NCBI RefSeq assembly: GCF_023283845.1
Contig: NZ_JAKILC010000024.1
Coordinates: 1-53,216 of the forward strand
Source of the DNA: Shewanella marinintestina
GTDB lineage: Bacteria; Pseudomonadota; Gammaproteobacteria; Enterobacterales; Shewanellaceae
Length of the DNA: 53,216 bases
Direction of reading: 5' to 3'
Each line of letters starts with the position of its first letter. Position 1 is the first letter of the stretch. The notes below the pieces were generated by a model. That model saw only the letters and a program-made list of their open reading frames with translations. It searched no databases and was not told where the DNA came from. Made by a program: the position numbers and the translations under genes. Positions 1 through 8,098 of this stretch are shown here, piece after piece.

Positions 1-110
1 ACCTAGAACCTAGAACCTAGAACCTAGAACCTAGAACCTAGAACCTAGAACCTAGAACCTAGAACCTAGAACCTAGAACCTAGAACCTAGAACCTAGAAC
101 CTAGAACCTA
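1..110. repeat. Heptanucleotide tandem repeat (ACCTAGA)n, about 15.7 copies
   Basis: The first 110 bases are 15 uninterrupted copies of ACCTAGA plus ACCTA, with no mismatch visible. The array starts at the first base of the window, so it may extend further left. Read on the minus strand (TAGGTTC units), its first TAG is the degS stop codon, so the array lies directly downstream of degS. A perfect 7-bp array like this is a candidate variable-number locus. Seven is not a multiple of three, but expansion would only affect sequence after the stop. Confidence 0.97.
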
Positions 111-1190
111 ATTATAATGAATTGGTTTCTCGCCAATAATGACAGGAACCTCATATACCTTACCCTCTCGGATAATGGTCATCATTATCTTCTTACCTGG
201 TGTGGTTTCTGCAATTCTATCCATTAGCATTTCAACACCCGGGATAGCTTCACCTTCATATTTAGTGATGACATCGCGAGGTTGTAGTTTGGCTTTTGCA
301 GCTGGTCCTGTTGGGTCTATTTCTGTAATCACAACGCCAGTAAGCCCAGGTAGGTTTAAAATCTGCGCCATGACCGGGCCTACGGCTTCACCGCTAATGC
401 CTAATGCACCACGGATCACCCGACCATTTTTAATTAACTTCCCCATAATACTATGAGCTAGTTTTATTGGGATGGCGAAGTTAATGCCGTGTCCACCACC
501 TTCGCCGCCAATCTGGAAAGCTGCAGTGTTGATGCCAATTAGTTGGCCAGTAGTGTCAATGAGTGCGCCACCAGAGTTACCAGCGTTAATCGCTGCATCA
601 GTTTGCAAGAAATCTAAATAACCAGAACTTAAGCCGTTACGACCGGTTGCACTGATAATGCCTTGAGTAATGGTTTGCCCAAGATTATATGGGTTACCAA
701 TGGCAAGTACCACGTCGCCCACTCGTGCAGGTATGTCTAAACTGACTGGCACGACAGGAAGGTTATCGCCTTCAACTTTAAGTACAGCTAAATCGGTTTC
801 GGGATCAGAGCCCACGACTTCTGAAGTAAACTTGCGTCCATCCTGCAGTGCGACAACAATTTCATCAGCTCTCTTGATAACATGATAGTTAGTCAGGATA
901 TAGCCTTCCGAGCTCATGATGACACCAGAGCCTAAGCCTTGTAGAGAGCCTGGGTTCAGAGGTTTTGATTGGTCGATGCTTAGGCTGTAAATATTAACAA
1001 CAGCAGGCGCAGCGCGACGTACTGCATTGGAAAAAGACAGTTCGTTGCTATTTGAAGATACGCGGCTAGTAATACCGTTTGTTAAACTTTGGCCGGTAAT
1101 CAGCGGCAAAATAAAAATAATAACTGCAGCCATGATAAGGCCAAAAATAACGGCTTTACCGACATAAATAAGAGTGTCTTTAATGATCAT
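108..1190 (-). CDS. degS: DegS, membrane-anchored site-1 serine endoprotease of the sigma-E pathway
   Basis: This 360-residue protein has an N-terminal membrane anchor (about residues 10-32), a trypsin-like protease domain and a single C-terminal PDZ domain. The triad is readable as His103 (TNYHVI), Asp133 (ETDLAVL) and Ser206 (GNSGG). One PDZ domain plus an uncleaved anchor separates DegS from the two-PDZ DegQ next door. In the family, DegS senses unfolded outer-membrane porins and makes the first cut in RseA, releasing sigma-E. The gene follows degQ on the same strand, but a terminator at 1288-1310 lies between them, so it probably has its own promoter. Its TAG stop is formed by the first unit of the heptamer array. 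Confidence 0.96.
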   Translation of the reverse strand: MIIKDTLIYVGKAVIFGLIMAAVIIFILPLITGQSLTNGITSRVSSNSNELSFSNAVRRAAPAVVNIYSLSIDQSKPLNPGSLQGLGSGVIMSSEGYILTNYHVIKRADEIVVALQDGRKFTSEVVGSDPETDLAVLKVEGDNLPVVPVSLDIPARVGDVVLAIGNPYNLGQTITQGIISATGRNGLSSGYLDFLQTDAAINAGNSGGALIDTTGQLIGINTAAFQIGGEGGGHGINFAIPIKLAHSIMGKLIKNGRVIRGALGISGEAVGPVMAQILNLPGLTGVVITEIDPTGPAAKAKLQPRDVITKYEGEAIPGVEMLMDRIAETTPGKKIMMTIIREGKVYEVPVIIGEKPIHYN

Positions 1191-1287
1191 GTCTGAGAAT
1201 AAATGCTGAAAAGGTGAATTATATTAACATGTTTGTATTGGCTTGTACTCAGTAGCCCATGCTAAAGCGGTTTAAATACTAAAAAGA

Positions 1288-1310
1288 CAGCCGAGCAAAA
1301 TGCTCGGCTG
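1288..1310 (-). terminator. Rho-independent terminator after degQ
   Basis: A 10-bp perfect stem, CAGCCGAGCA pairing with TGCTCGGCTG around an AAA loop, is followed on the minus strand by GTCTTTTT. It lies 25 bp past the degQ stop codon and so separates degQ from degS transcription. Confidence 0.85.
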
Positions 1311-1335
1311 ACTATAGCTCGCTTATCCTTATTGG

Positions 1336-2691
1336 CTATCTAAGAATAAGGTAAAGGTTTGTACTATCGCGTTTAATTTTTAATGCCACTGTGCCTTTTT
1401 GATCTTCAAGCGCCGATTTTAACGCTTTGAGGCTGTTAACTTTAGTGCGGTTAACACCAACAATGACATCCCCTTTTATAAGGCCGCTAGCTGCTGCAGG
1501 AGAGCCTTGAGCAACATCGGTAATTTCTACGCCTGATGAGCCACTAGTTTCAAGTTTTGCACCTTGTAACATTGGGTGCACTGCACCCGCTGCGGCTTCG
1601 GCTGACTGTGTTGATTCGCCTAAAGTCGCGGTTACGGTTTCTTCATCACCATCACGGATCAAGCCAAACTCAACTTCTGAACCTGCCCCCATAGTGGCAA
1701 CTTTTGCTCGTAGCTCTTGGAAGCTCTTAATTTTTCTCCCATTTACGCTAACAATAATATCGCCGACTTTGATACCTGCTTTATCCGCTGCGCTGTCTGG
1801 CATCACTTCATTAATAAAGCCACCGTGTTGGGTTTCAATACCAAAACCTTTAGCCAGCTCACTGGTTAGGTCTTGGCCCATAACACCAAGTACACCGCGG
1901 CGGACTTCACCATGTTCAATAATTTGCTCAACTAGGTTGTTAACCATATTGGCAGGGATAGCGAAACCAATACCAACGTTACCACCGCCTGGTGCGACGA
2001 TAGCCGTATTAATACCAATGAGTTCACCGTTTAAATTAACTAAAGCGCCACCTGAGTTACCACTATTAATCGCAGCGTCAGTCTGGATAAAGTTCTCTAA
2101 CATCTCGATGCCTAGACCACTGCGGCCCATTGCACTGACGATGCCGGAAGTAACCGTTTGGCCAAGACCAAATGGGTTACCAATTGCTACGGCAAAATCG
2201 CCTACCTGCAATGCATCAGAGTCCGCTCGCTTCAACGCGGTAAGGTTTTTTGCTTGAATTTGTAATAGGGCAATATCGGACTCGGCATCAGCGCCGATTA
2301 ACTTGGCTTCAACTTCACGTCCGTCATGTAAGCCGATAAGTATTTCATCTGCCCCTTCGATTACGTGATTATTGGTAACGATATAACCTTGTTTAGCGTC
2401 AATAATTACGCCTGAACCTAAACCTCTAAACGGGCGTTCTTGTACTTGTTCACGTGGTGCATTAGGTCCAAAAAAGTAACGAAATGCGTCAGGGACTTTT
2501 TGTTTAGAAACATGAGTACCGGAAACAGCTACTGCCACAACCGCTGGCGTGGTCTTTTGTAGCATAGGAGCAAGGCTTGGAAGTTCTTGTCCATCAACGG
2601 CTAACGGGATGGCTGCTTGTGAAACAACCGGTGCTAGTGTAAGAGTTGCGCCAAGGACTGCAGCGGAAAGTAAGGACAATTTCATTTTCAT
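1336..2691 (-). CDS. degQ: DegQ/DegP-type periplasmic serine protease-chaperone
   Basis: The 451-residue precursor has a signal peptide (cleavage near VSQA-A, residue 26), a trypsin-like domain and two PDZ domains (about 250-345 and 365-445). The triad is His109 (TNNHVI), Asp139 (ESDIALL) and Ser213 (GNSGG). The family degrades or refolds damaged envelope proteins in the periplasm. Position beside degS and zapG matches E. coli yhcB-degQ-degS, so degQ is preferred over degP, although it may serve both roles. Two starts are possible (residues 1 and 3, MKMK). GGAG lies about 10 bases upstream of the first. A sigma-E-like promoter is seen upstream at 2796-2823. Confidence 0.95.
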   Translation of the reverse strand: MKMKLSLLSAAVLGATLTLAPVVSQAAIPLAVDGQELPSLAPMLQKTTPAVVAVAVSGTHVSKQKVPDAFRYFFGPNAPREQVQERPFRGLGSGVIIDAKQGYIVTNNHVIEGADEILIGLHDGREVEAKLIGADAESDIALLQIQAKNLTALKRADSDALQVGDFAVAIGNPFGLGQTVTSGIVSAMGRSGLGIEMLENFIQTDAAINSGNSGGALVNLNGELIGINTAIVAPGGGNVGIGFAIPANMVNNLVEQIIEHGEVRRGVLGVMGQDLTSELAKGFGIETQHGGFINEVMPDSAADKAGIKVGDIIVSVNGRKIKSFQELRAKVATMGAGSEVEFGLIRDGDEETVTATLGESTQSAEAAAGAVHPMLQGAKLETSGSSGVEITDVAQGSPAAASGLIKGDVIVGVNRTKVNSLKALKSALEDQKGTVALKIKRDSTNLYLILR

Positions 2692-2795
2692 TTAAATATT
2701 ACTCCAATTCTTCAAAATTTATTTGAATGGCCTTGAATACAAATGTTGCGCTAGACACTCGTATATATAAAAAGGCTGTTTCATTCATTATTGAT

Positions 2796-2823
2796 TCGGA
2801 CTCAAGTAACTATCAAAAAGTTC
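2796..2823 (-). promoter_or_regulatory. Candidate sigma-E (RpoE) promoter for degQ
   Basis: On the minus strand GAACTT (forward 2818-2823) is separated by 17 bases from TCCGA (forward 2796-2800). This resembles the sigma-E pattern of a GAACTT -35 and a TCTGA-like -10. It lies about 105 bp before the degQ start. E. coli degP is a classic sigma-E target, so the assignment fits, but the -10 has one mismatch and was found by eye only. Confidence 0.5.
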
Positions 2824-2861
2824 ATCAATCATTAACAAAGGTTAATTTCTTCTAAGCGTAT

Positions 2862-3218
2862 TTAAGCTGCTATAGATTCTTTTTTTTCATTAATATCGGC
2901 AACCTTGTTTGCCTTCTCTACAGATTGTGTCGCGAGTTCCGGCAATTTCTTCTCTGTTGTCGGAGAGGTAAATAGCGGCGCTGCAGTATTCCACTGTTGA
3001 TTAACACGGTTTAGCTGGGCAGATAGTTCGGCAAGCTGCTTGTATTGGTCATCGAAGTGATCTGACACTTCTTGTTTATATTGACTCATCTCAAGTTGAG
3101 TTTGTTCTAGCTGCTCATTGTTACTTTTATTATTGGTGTTTTTAGCTAATAAAGTATGGCTGACATAGCCAAATACGCCACCAATTACAAACGCTGCAAG
3201 GGTTAATGCCCACTCCAT
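2862..3218 (-). CDS. zapG: ZapG (YhcB, DUF1043) inner-membrane division/envelope protein
   Basis: This is a 118-residue protein with one N-terminal membrane helix (about 4-24) followed by a long Gln/Glu/Lys-rich segment likely to form a coiled coil, and a low-complexity tail. Length, topology and position upstream of degQ match YhcB/ZapG. In E. coli this protein links cell-envelope synthesis with the divisome and interacts with Z-ring-associated factors. AGGAG sits 6 bases before the ATG. It is divergent from zapE across a 291-bp gap in which I see no further gene. Confidence 0.88.
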   Translation of the reverse strand: MEWALTLAAFVIGGVFGYVSHTLLAKNTNNKSNNEQLEQTQLEMSQYKQEVSDHFDDQYKQLAELSAQLNRVNQQWNTAAPLFTSPTTEKKLPELATQSVEKANKVADINEKKESIAA

Positions 3219-3509
3219 ATAGACTCCTAGATATACTTATATGATGCTGAATTAAGCCAAATATACATCGCGGATTTCCAGCGTGGTACTGTTTACTTAA
3301 AAATATGTCAGCAATTAGCTTAAATTGAGCTGATCTGTATTTATCCCCAGCAAGTATTGGATAATTTATGTATATGAGCGGTTGATGCATTGTGGCTTTC
3401 TAGCATGATAGTATTTACATATTGCTTAAAAATAAGACTTCAAACGGCTTTATCTTTCATTATAAGTGGGCTGATTTGTGTATTCCCCTAAAAATAGAGA
3501 AGTATTTCA

Positions 3510-4619
3510 GTGTCGCAATTAACCCCATGGCAGCATTATCAGCAAGACTTAACTAGAGATGACTTTTCACATGATGCGGCGCAAGAGCAAGCCGTAAAGC
3601 AGTTGCAGCGAGTTTATGATGATTTGCTTGCTTTAAATTCTCAGTCTGCAAAAAGTGGTGGTCTATTTTCATTTTTTAGCAAAAAACACCAGCCAGCAAT
3701 ACAAGGCTTATATTTGTGGGGCGGAGTTGGTCGTGGCAAAACTTATCTGATGGATACGTTTTTCGACGCACTACCTAGTGATAAAAAGCTGCGGGCCCAC
3801 TTTCATCGCTTTATGCATCAACTACATATTGATCTTGCCCAGCTGCAAGGGCAAAGAGACCCGCTAATCATCATCGCTAAAAAAATGGCGGCGCAATACC
3901 AAGTGATCTGTTTTGATGAGTTTTTTGTCTCTGACATCACAGACGCCATGTTGCTCGGTACCTTATTTGAGTCGCTGTTTGCTGAAGGTGTGGCACTGGT
4001 CGCAACATCTAACATTATTCCAGATGAGTTATACCGTAATGGCTTGCAGCGTGCGCGCTTCTTGCCAGCGATTGCGGCTATTAATAAGCATTGCGATATA
4101 TTGAATGTCGACTCTGGTGTAGATTATCGCTTGAGAACATTAGAGCAAGCAGAGATCTTTCATTCGCCACTGGATGCCATAGCTGAGCAAAACCTTAAAG
4201 AGTACTTTGTGAAATTAGCACCAGAATCTGAAGTTTCAACTAATGGGCTAGAGATCGACGGTAGAGTTATAGATATACGTCAGCAAGCCCAAGGTGTGTT
4301 ACTTATCGACTTTAGAGCCTTATGTGATGGTCCTCGTAGTCAGCGCGACTATATGGAGGTCGCACGGCTATATCACACTGTATTATTGAGTAATGTTGAG
4401 CAGATGGGAGAGCACTTAACTGGTGATGATATCGCGCGACGTTTTCTTGCTATGGTGGATGAGTTTTATGAGCGTAACGTTAAACTTATTATTTCATCTG
4501 CTGTGTCGCTAGAAGATATCTATACCCAAGGTTTGTTGAGCTTTGAGTTTAGGCGCTGTCGTTCACGCTTAACAGAAATGCAATCGCATGATTATTTAGC
4601 TTTAGAGCATATCCCTTAG
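3510..4619 (+). CDS. zapE: ZapE, AFG1-like division-associated ATPase
   Basis: This 369-residue protein is an AFG1/LACE1-type P-loop ATPase. Walker A is GGVGRGKT (71-78) and Walker B is ICFDEF (133-138), followed by the sensor region ATSN. ZapE (YhcM) binds FtsZ and acts at the constricting Z ring, particularly under low oxygen or elevated temperature. It lies divergent to zapG-degQ-degS, as in other gammaproteobacteria. Translation starts at GTG 3510; GAGAAG is a modest ribosome-binding site upstream. Transcription continues toward rplM, but a separate promoter precedes that operon. Confidence 0.94.
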   Translation: MSQLTPWQHYQQDLTRDDFSHDAAQEQAVKQLQRVYDDLLALNSQSAKSGGLFSFFSKKHQPAIQGLYLWGGVGRGKTYLMDTFFDALPSDKKLRAHFHRFMHQLHIDLAQLQGQRDPLIIIAKKMAAQYQVICFDEFFVSDITDAMLLGTLFESLFAEGVALVATSNIIPDELYRNGLQRARFLPAIAAINKHCDILNVDSGVDYRLRTLEQAEIFHSPLDAIAEQNLKEYFVKLAPESEVSTNGLEIDGRVIDIRQQAQGVLLIDFRALCDGPRSQRDYMEVARLYHTVLLSNVEQMGEHLTGDDIARRFLAMVDEFYERNVKLIISSAVSLEDIYTQGLLSFEFRRCRSRLTEMQSHDYLALEHIP

Positions 4620-4832
4620 CTTTTCTGGTTAAAAATAATAGAAAACTGCCGCAGAATCGCTTATTGTTCGCGACCGAAATTTTCTATAGCGACAGTAAAG
4701 TCTCTTTATTAGTGGGATCTTTAACCTGTTTGCTGAGTATTTTTTGAAATGAGCGCACTCTTTGGGACGGAATAAATTAAAACTGATAAGAATTAAACTA
4801 AAATTTTAGGTGATTTTTAACTCAGCTTTGTC

Positions 4833-4984
4833 TATAATCCGCAACCTGCCCTCGTTATCCACCAATTAGGTGGAAGTTGTAAAGCTTATTCTTTGCTCGA
4901 AGGGGCGGGGAATGGCACTTTTTGTGTTTTTGCCAATAGTGGCATAAGCATGTGAGACAGAATTTTAACATTGGGTTTTTGTAA
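4833..4984 (+). promoter_or_regulatory. rplM promoter (-10) and structured 5' leader
   Basis: In the 365-bp gap before rplM, TATAAT stands at 4833-4838 with only a weak -35 about 17 bases upstream. The transcript would then carry a leader of about 140 nt. It contains CCACC-AATTA-GGTGG (4859-4873) and two competing pairings for TGCCA at 4931-4935: with TGGCA (4913-4917), or within GCCA-ATAG-TGGC (4932-4943). L13 represses its own operon in E. coli, so this is a plausible autoregulatory leader. That role is inferred. Confidence 0.5.
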
Positions 4985-5416
4985 ATGAAGACTACTTTTA
5001 CTGCTACACCAGAAACAGTCACTCGTGATTGGTTCGTCGTTGACGCCGAAGGTAAAACTTTGGGTCGTATCTCTACTGAAATCGCTTCTCGCCTACGTGG
5101 TAAGCATAAGCCAGAGTATACGCCTCATGTAGATACAGGTGACTACATCATCGTTATTAACGCTGATAAAGTTGCTGTGACTGGTAACAAAGCTAAAGGC
5201 AAAGTTTACTACTCACACTCAGGTTTCATCGGTGGCATTAAGCAGATCAGTTTTGAGAAGCTACAAGCTCATAAGCCTGAAATGATCATCGAAAAGGCTG
5301 TTAAGGGTATGCTACCAAAAGGTCCATTGGGCCGTGCCATGTTCCGTAAACTTAAAGTTTACGCTGGTACAGAGCATAACCACGCTGCACAACAACCTCA
5401 AGTACTTGATATCTAA
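4985..5416 (+). CDS. rplM: 50S ribosomal protein L13
   Basis: The 143-residue protein is the early-assembling large-subunit protein L13 (142 residues in E. coli). It shows the family core at its N-terminus (DWFVVDAEGKTLGR) and the RGKHKPEYTPHVDTGDY segment. It is the first gene of a two-gene operon with rpsI, 14 bases apart. Codon choice is strongly biased, as expected for high expression. The start is the ATG after TTTTTGTAA; no strong Shine-Dalgarno is present, consistent with leader-mediated control. Confidence 0.99.
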   Translation: MKTTFTATPETVTRDWFVVDAEGKTLGRISTEIASRLRGKHKPEYTPHVDTGDYIIVINADKVAVTGNKAKGKVYYSHSGFIGGIKQISFEKLQAHKPEMIIEKAVKGMLPKGPLGRAMFRKLKVYAGTEHNHAAQQPQVLDI

Positions 5417-5430
5417 ACGGGATTATAGCA

Positions 5431-5823
5431 ATGGCTGCAACTCAATACTACGGCACTGGCCGTCGCAAAACATCTACTGCTCGCGTATTCGCTAAAGCAG
5501 GTACTGGTAACATCATCGTTAACAAGCTACCTCTAGACGAATACTTCGGTCGTGAAACTTCTCGTATGGTTGTTCGTCAACCACTTGAGCTAGTTGAAAT
5601 GACTGAGAAGTTAGACATCATGGTAACTGTAAAGGGTGGTGGTAACACTGGCCAAGCAGGTGCAATCCGTCACGGTATTACCCGTGCGTTGATGGAACTT
5701 GACGAGTCTCTACGTCCTTCTCTACGTGCTGCTGGTTTCGTTACCCGTGATGCTCGTAAAGTTGAGCGTAAGAAAGTTGGTCTACGTAAAGCACGTCGTA
5801 AGCCACAGTTCTCTAAGCGTTAA
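5431..5823 (+). CDS. rpsI: 30S ribosomal protein S9
   Basis: This 130-residue protein has exactly the E. coli S9 length. It begins QYYGTGRRKTSTARVF and ends in the family's basic C-terminal tail KPQFSKR, whose last residues reach the P-site tRNA in the ribosome. It is the second gene of the rplM operon and is followed at once by a strong terminator (5842-5870). Codon usage is highly biased toward preferred codons. Confidence 0.99.
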   Translation: MAATQYYGTGRRKTSTARVFAKAGTGNIIVNKLPLDEYFGRETSRMVVRQPLELVEMTEKLDIMVTVKGGGNTGQAGAIRHGITRALMELDESLRPSLRAAGFVTRDARKVERKKVGLRKARRKPQFSKR

Positions 5824-5841
5824 TTTTCGCTTTCAGAATTC

Positions 5842-5870
5842 AAAAAGCCCAGCTATATGCTGGGCTTTTT
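5842..5870 (+). terminator. Terminator of the rplM-rpsI operon
   Basis: A perfect 12-bp stem (AAAAAGCCCAGC with GCTGGGCTTTTT, loop TATAT) ends in TTTTT. It lies 18 bases past the rpsI stop. The flanking A and T tracts would let it work on both strands. Confidence 0.93.
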
Positions 5871-6477
5871 ATTGTCTGTAATAAAGTAAACTGCTTATAT
5901 AAAAGCTTTCTAAGGGCTTTAACGAGGTTTAGCTGTTACTGAGAGGAATTATTGAGTCAGATATCTGTAAAAGGTTTTATACGGCTTAGTAAGAAGGTAG
6001 AAGCCTCTAAGGTCAGTTAACTAAATGCTCCGTGATATCTAATCTTGCGTTATGGTCAATATCGCTCCTGCATTATTTTACCTTTGAACACTATGTTAGT
6101 GATGTTACTCCAATATTCAAACCTAGTAGGGTTGGGCATTAATGGAATTCACCACGCTTGATCTTTAAGTGTCGTGGGAATGTCATATGTATATCGGGAG
6201 GAGTATGCTCATTTTGTTTTTGCAACGAGTGAAGGGCTCATTGAACTCATGAGCAAGTGATAAAGCTCGCTATCGTGGGCCGTTATCCCTGTTTATTCCA
6301 GTGTTAAGCCAGTTTAATGGCAATAACTCATTCCTCTTGAATTTGATTACCCAAAAGTACTCTTAGTGAACCCATCGTTGCTATTAAATTTAGAAATTAA
6401 TGCTGTATTTTTAAACTGCTTATTTGTGTTTATCGGGTTTTATCGACTAGATTGTTCACACTAAGGAACACAATGTT
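5871..6477. other. Gene-poor gap upstream of the yjeT remnant
   Basis: About 600 bases separate the rpsI terminator from the yjeT remnant. I see no convincing open reading frame, tRNA or known RNA. One small hairpin is visible (GCTCAT 6236-6241 with ATGAGC 6249-6254). The stretch is AT-rich and unusually long for this compact core region. It may be decayed sequence or hold an unrecognised small RNA. Confidence 0.6.
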
Positions 6478-6666
6478 ATGTCTTTTAAGTTAATCATGTC
6501 GGAGTTAGCTATAAAGCGGATTTTTGAAAGAATTGGTCCACTTTTGTTTATAAATCGTTGGTGAACCTATTTGAAAGAAATTTCCAATCAAAATCAGCAG
6601 CTTTTGCAAATTAAAGGTGGTTCTTTAGTCGCTGTTGGGACAATGTTGTTGATTATTTTTTCATAA
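6478..6666 (+). pseudogene. yjeT: yjeT (DUF2065) remnant interrupted by in-frame TGA
   Basis: Reading from ATG 6478 (AGGA upstream) gives 28 codons ending ERIGPLLFINRW, then TGA at 6562-6564. The same frame continues TYLKEISNQNQQLLQIKGGSLVAVG and closes at TAA 6664. From memory of E. coli YjeT (65 residues, just upstream of purA), the two halves align without a gap: ERIGPLLFINRW with EGLGPMLYPKAW, and GGSLVAVG with GGLVVAG. The TGA falls where YjeT has Lys. The N-terminal hydrophobic helix is also eroded by charged residues (ELAIKRIFER). Intact it would be a small inner-membrane protein of unknown role. A sequencing error cannot be excluded. Confidence 0.75.
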
Positions 6667-6671
6667 ATTAC

Positions 6672-6702
6672 TTGCCTACCGCCCCCATAGATCTGCTAAA
6701 AT
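6672..6702 (+). promoter_or_regulatory. Possible purA promoter
   Basis: TTGCCT (6672-6677) and TAAAAT (6697-6702) are 19 bases apart and lie 30 bp before the purA ATG. The spacer is longer than ideal, so confidence is limited. No PurR-like operator is seen. Confidence 0.35.
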
Positions 6703-6732
6703 CCCGTTTTAACCACTACCGTGCAGCAAATA

Positions 6733-8028
6733 ATGGGCAAAAACGTTGTAGTTCTCGGCACCCAATGGGGTGACGAAGGAAAGGGTAAGATAGTCGATCT
6801 TCTTACCGAACAGGCTAAATATGTCGTTCGTTACCAAGGTGGCCACAATGCGGGTCATACTCTAGTAATCGATGGTGACAAAACAGTTCTTCATCTTATT
6901 CCGTCAGGGATCTTACGCGATAATGTAAAGTGCATTATTGGTAACGGCGTGGTGCTAGCACCTGACGCTCTGTTGACTGAAATTAAAATGCTTAAAGAGC
7001 GTGGCGTACCTGTAGAGGAACGTTTATTAATTTCTGAAGCATGTCCTCTGATCTTACCATTCCATTGTGCTCTTGATATGGCTCGCGAAAAAGCGCGTGG
7101 CAATAATGCAATTGGCACAACTGGTCGTGGTATTGGTCCAGCATACGAAGATAAAGTTTCTCGTCGCGGTTTACGTGTAGGCGATCTGTTTGATGCAGAA
7201 TTGTTTGCGACTAAGCTGAAAGAAGTTATGGCTTACCACAACTTCATGCTGACTGAATACTACAAGTGCGAAGCAGTTGATTACGAAGAGACATTGAAAG
7301 ATGCTCTAGCAATCGCTGATTACTTGAAGAGCATGTGTACTGACGTATCTGAGCTACTTGATCAGGCACGTAAAGCTGGTGAACCAATTCTATTTGAAGG
7401 TGCTCAAGGCACGTTACTAGATATTGACCACGGTACTTATCCTTTCGTAACCTCTTCTAATACTACTGCCGGTGGTGTTGCAACAGGTTCTGGATTTGGT
7501 CCACGTCATCTCGATTACGTTTTGGGTATCATGAAGGCTTACACCACACGTGTTGGTGCGGGTCCATTCCCAACGGAATTGAAAAACGAAATCGGTGATT
7601 ACTTAGGAACTAAGGGTCACGAGTTCGGTGCAACGACTGGTCGTAAGCGTCGTCCAGGTTGGTTAGATATCGTTGCTATGAAGCGTGCGGTTCAAATTAA
7701 CAGCGTAAGCGGTTTCTGTTTGACTAAACTAGACGTTCTTGACGGCCTAGAAGAAGTTAAGATTTGTGTTGGCTACCAGTATCCAGATGGAACTGTTGCA
7801 ACAACTACACCGCTAGCGGCTGAAGGTTATGAGCAGGTTACTCCTGTTCTTGAAACTATGCCTGGTTGGAGTGAATCAACTTTCGGTGCGACTTCTGTAG
7901 AGCAATTGCCACAAGCTGCAATGAACTACATTAAGCGTCTAGAAGAGTTGTTAGAAACACCAATCGATATTATCTCAACGGGTCCGGATAGAAACGAGAC
8001 CATGATTCTGGTGAATCCGTTTAGTTAA
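6733..8028 (+). CDS. purA: Adenylosuccinate synthetase
   Basis: The 431-residue enzyme (432 in E. coli) condenses IMP and aspartate with GTP to adenylosuccinate, the first committed step from IMP to AMP. The N-terminal GTQWGDEGKGK loop carries the catalytic Asp and the GTP-binding residues, and GGHNAGHT follows at about residues 38-45. The ATG at 6733 is preferred over the in-frame GTG at 6721, because family members begin MGKNVVVLGTQWG. The Shine-Dalgarno is poor. It sits downstream of the yjeT remnant, as purA follows yjeT in E. coli, but without hflX-hflK-hflC nearby. Confidence 0.98.
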   Translation: MGKNVVVLGTQWGDEGKGKIVDLLTEQAKYVVRYQGGHNAGHTLVIDGDKTVLHLIPSGILRDNVKCIIGNGVVLAPDALLTEIKMLKERGVPVEERLLISEACPLILPFHCALDMAREKARGNNAIGTTGRGIGPAYEDKVSRRGLRVGDLFDAELFATKLKEVMAYHNFMLTEYYKCEAVDYEETLKDALAIADYLKSMCTDVSELLDQARKAGEPILFEGAQGTLLDIDHGTYPFVTSSNTTAGGVATGSGFGPRHLDYVLGIMKAYTTRVGAGPFPTELKNEIGDYLGTKGHEFGATTGRKRRPGWLDIVAMKRAVQINSVSGFCLTKLDVLDGLEEVKICVGYQYPDGTVATTTPLAAEGYEQVTPVLETMPGWSESTFGATSVEQLPQAAMNYIKRLEELLETPIDIISTGPDRNETMILVNPFS

Positions 8029-8035
8029 TAATAAG

Positions 8036-8058
8036 AGGCCGCAATTAGCGGCCTTTTT
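8036..8058 (+). terminator. purA terminator
   Basis: AGGCCGC pairs with GCGGCCT around AATTA and is followed by a T run. It starts 8 bases after the purA stop and insulates purA from motX. Confidence 0.9.
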
Positions 8059-8098
8059 ATTGCCTTCTTTGTGAGTGACAACATAGCTCGAGCAGTAC

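Noticed and set aside
1..110. Array considered as a CRISPR or telomere-like element
   Set aside because: There are no spacers between units, so it is a simple heptamer tandem repeat; a telomere role has no support in a bacterial chromosome region of this kind.
3142..3390. 82-codon minus-strand frame overlapping the zapG start
   Set aside because: It overlaps zapG in another frame, has no ribosome-binding site and has no recognisable protein features.
6562..6564. In-frame TGA in the yjeT frame as selenocysteine or programmed readthrough
   Set aside because: The aligned position in YjeT is Lys, not Cys, and the flanking helix is also degraded, so a plain nonsense mutation is simpler.
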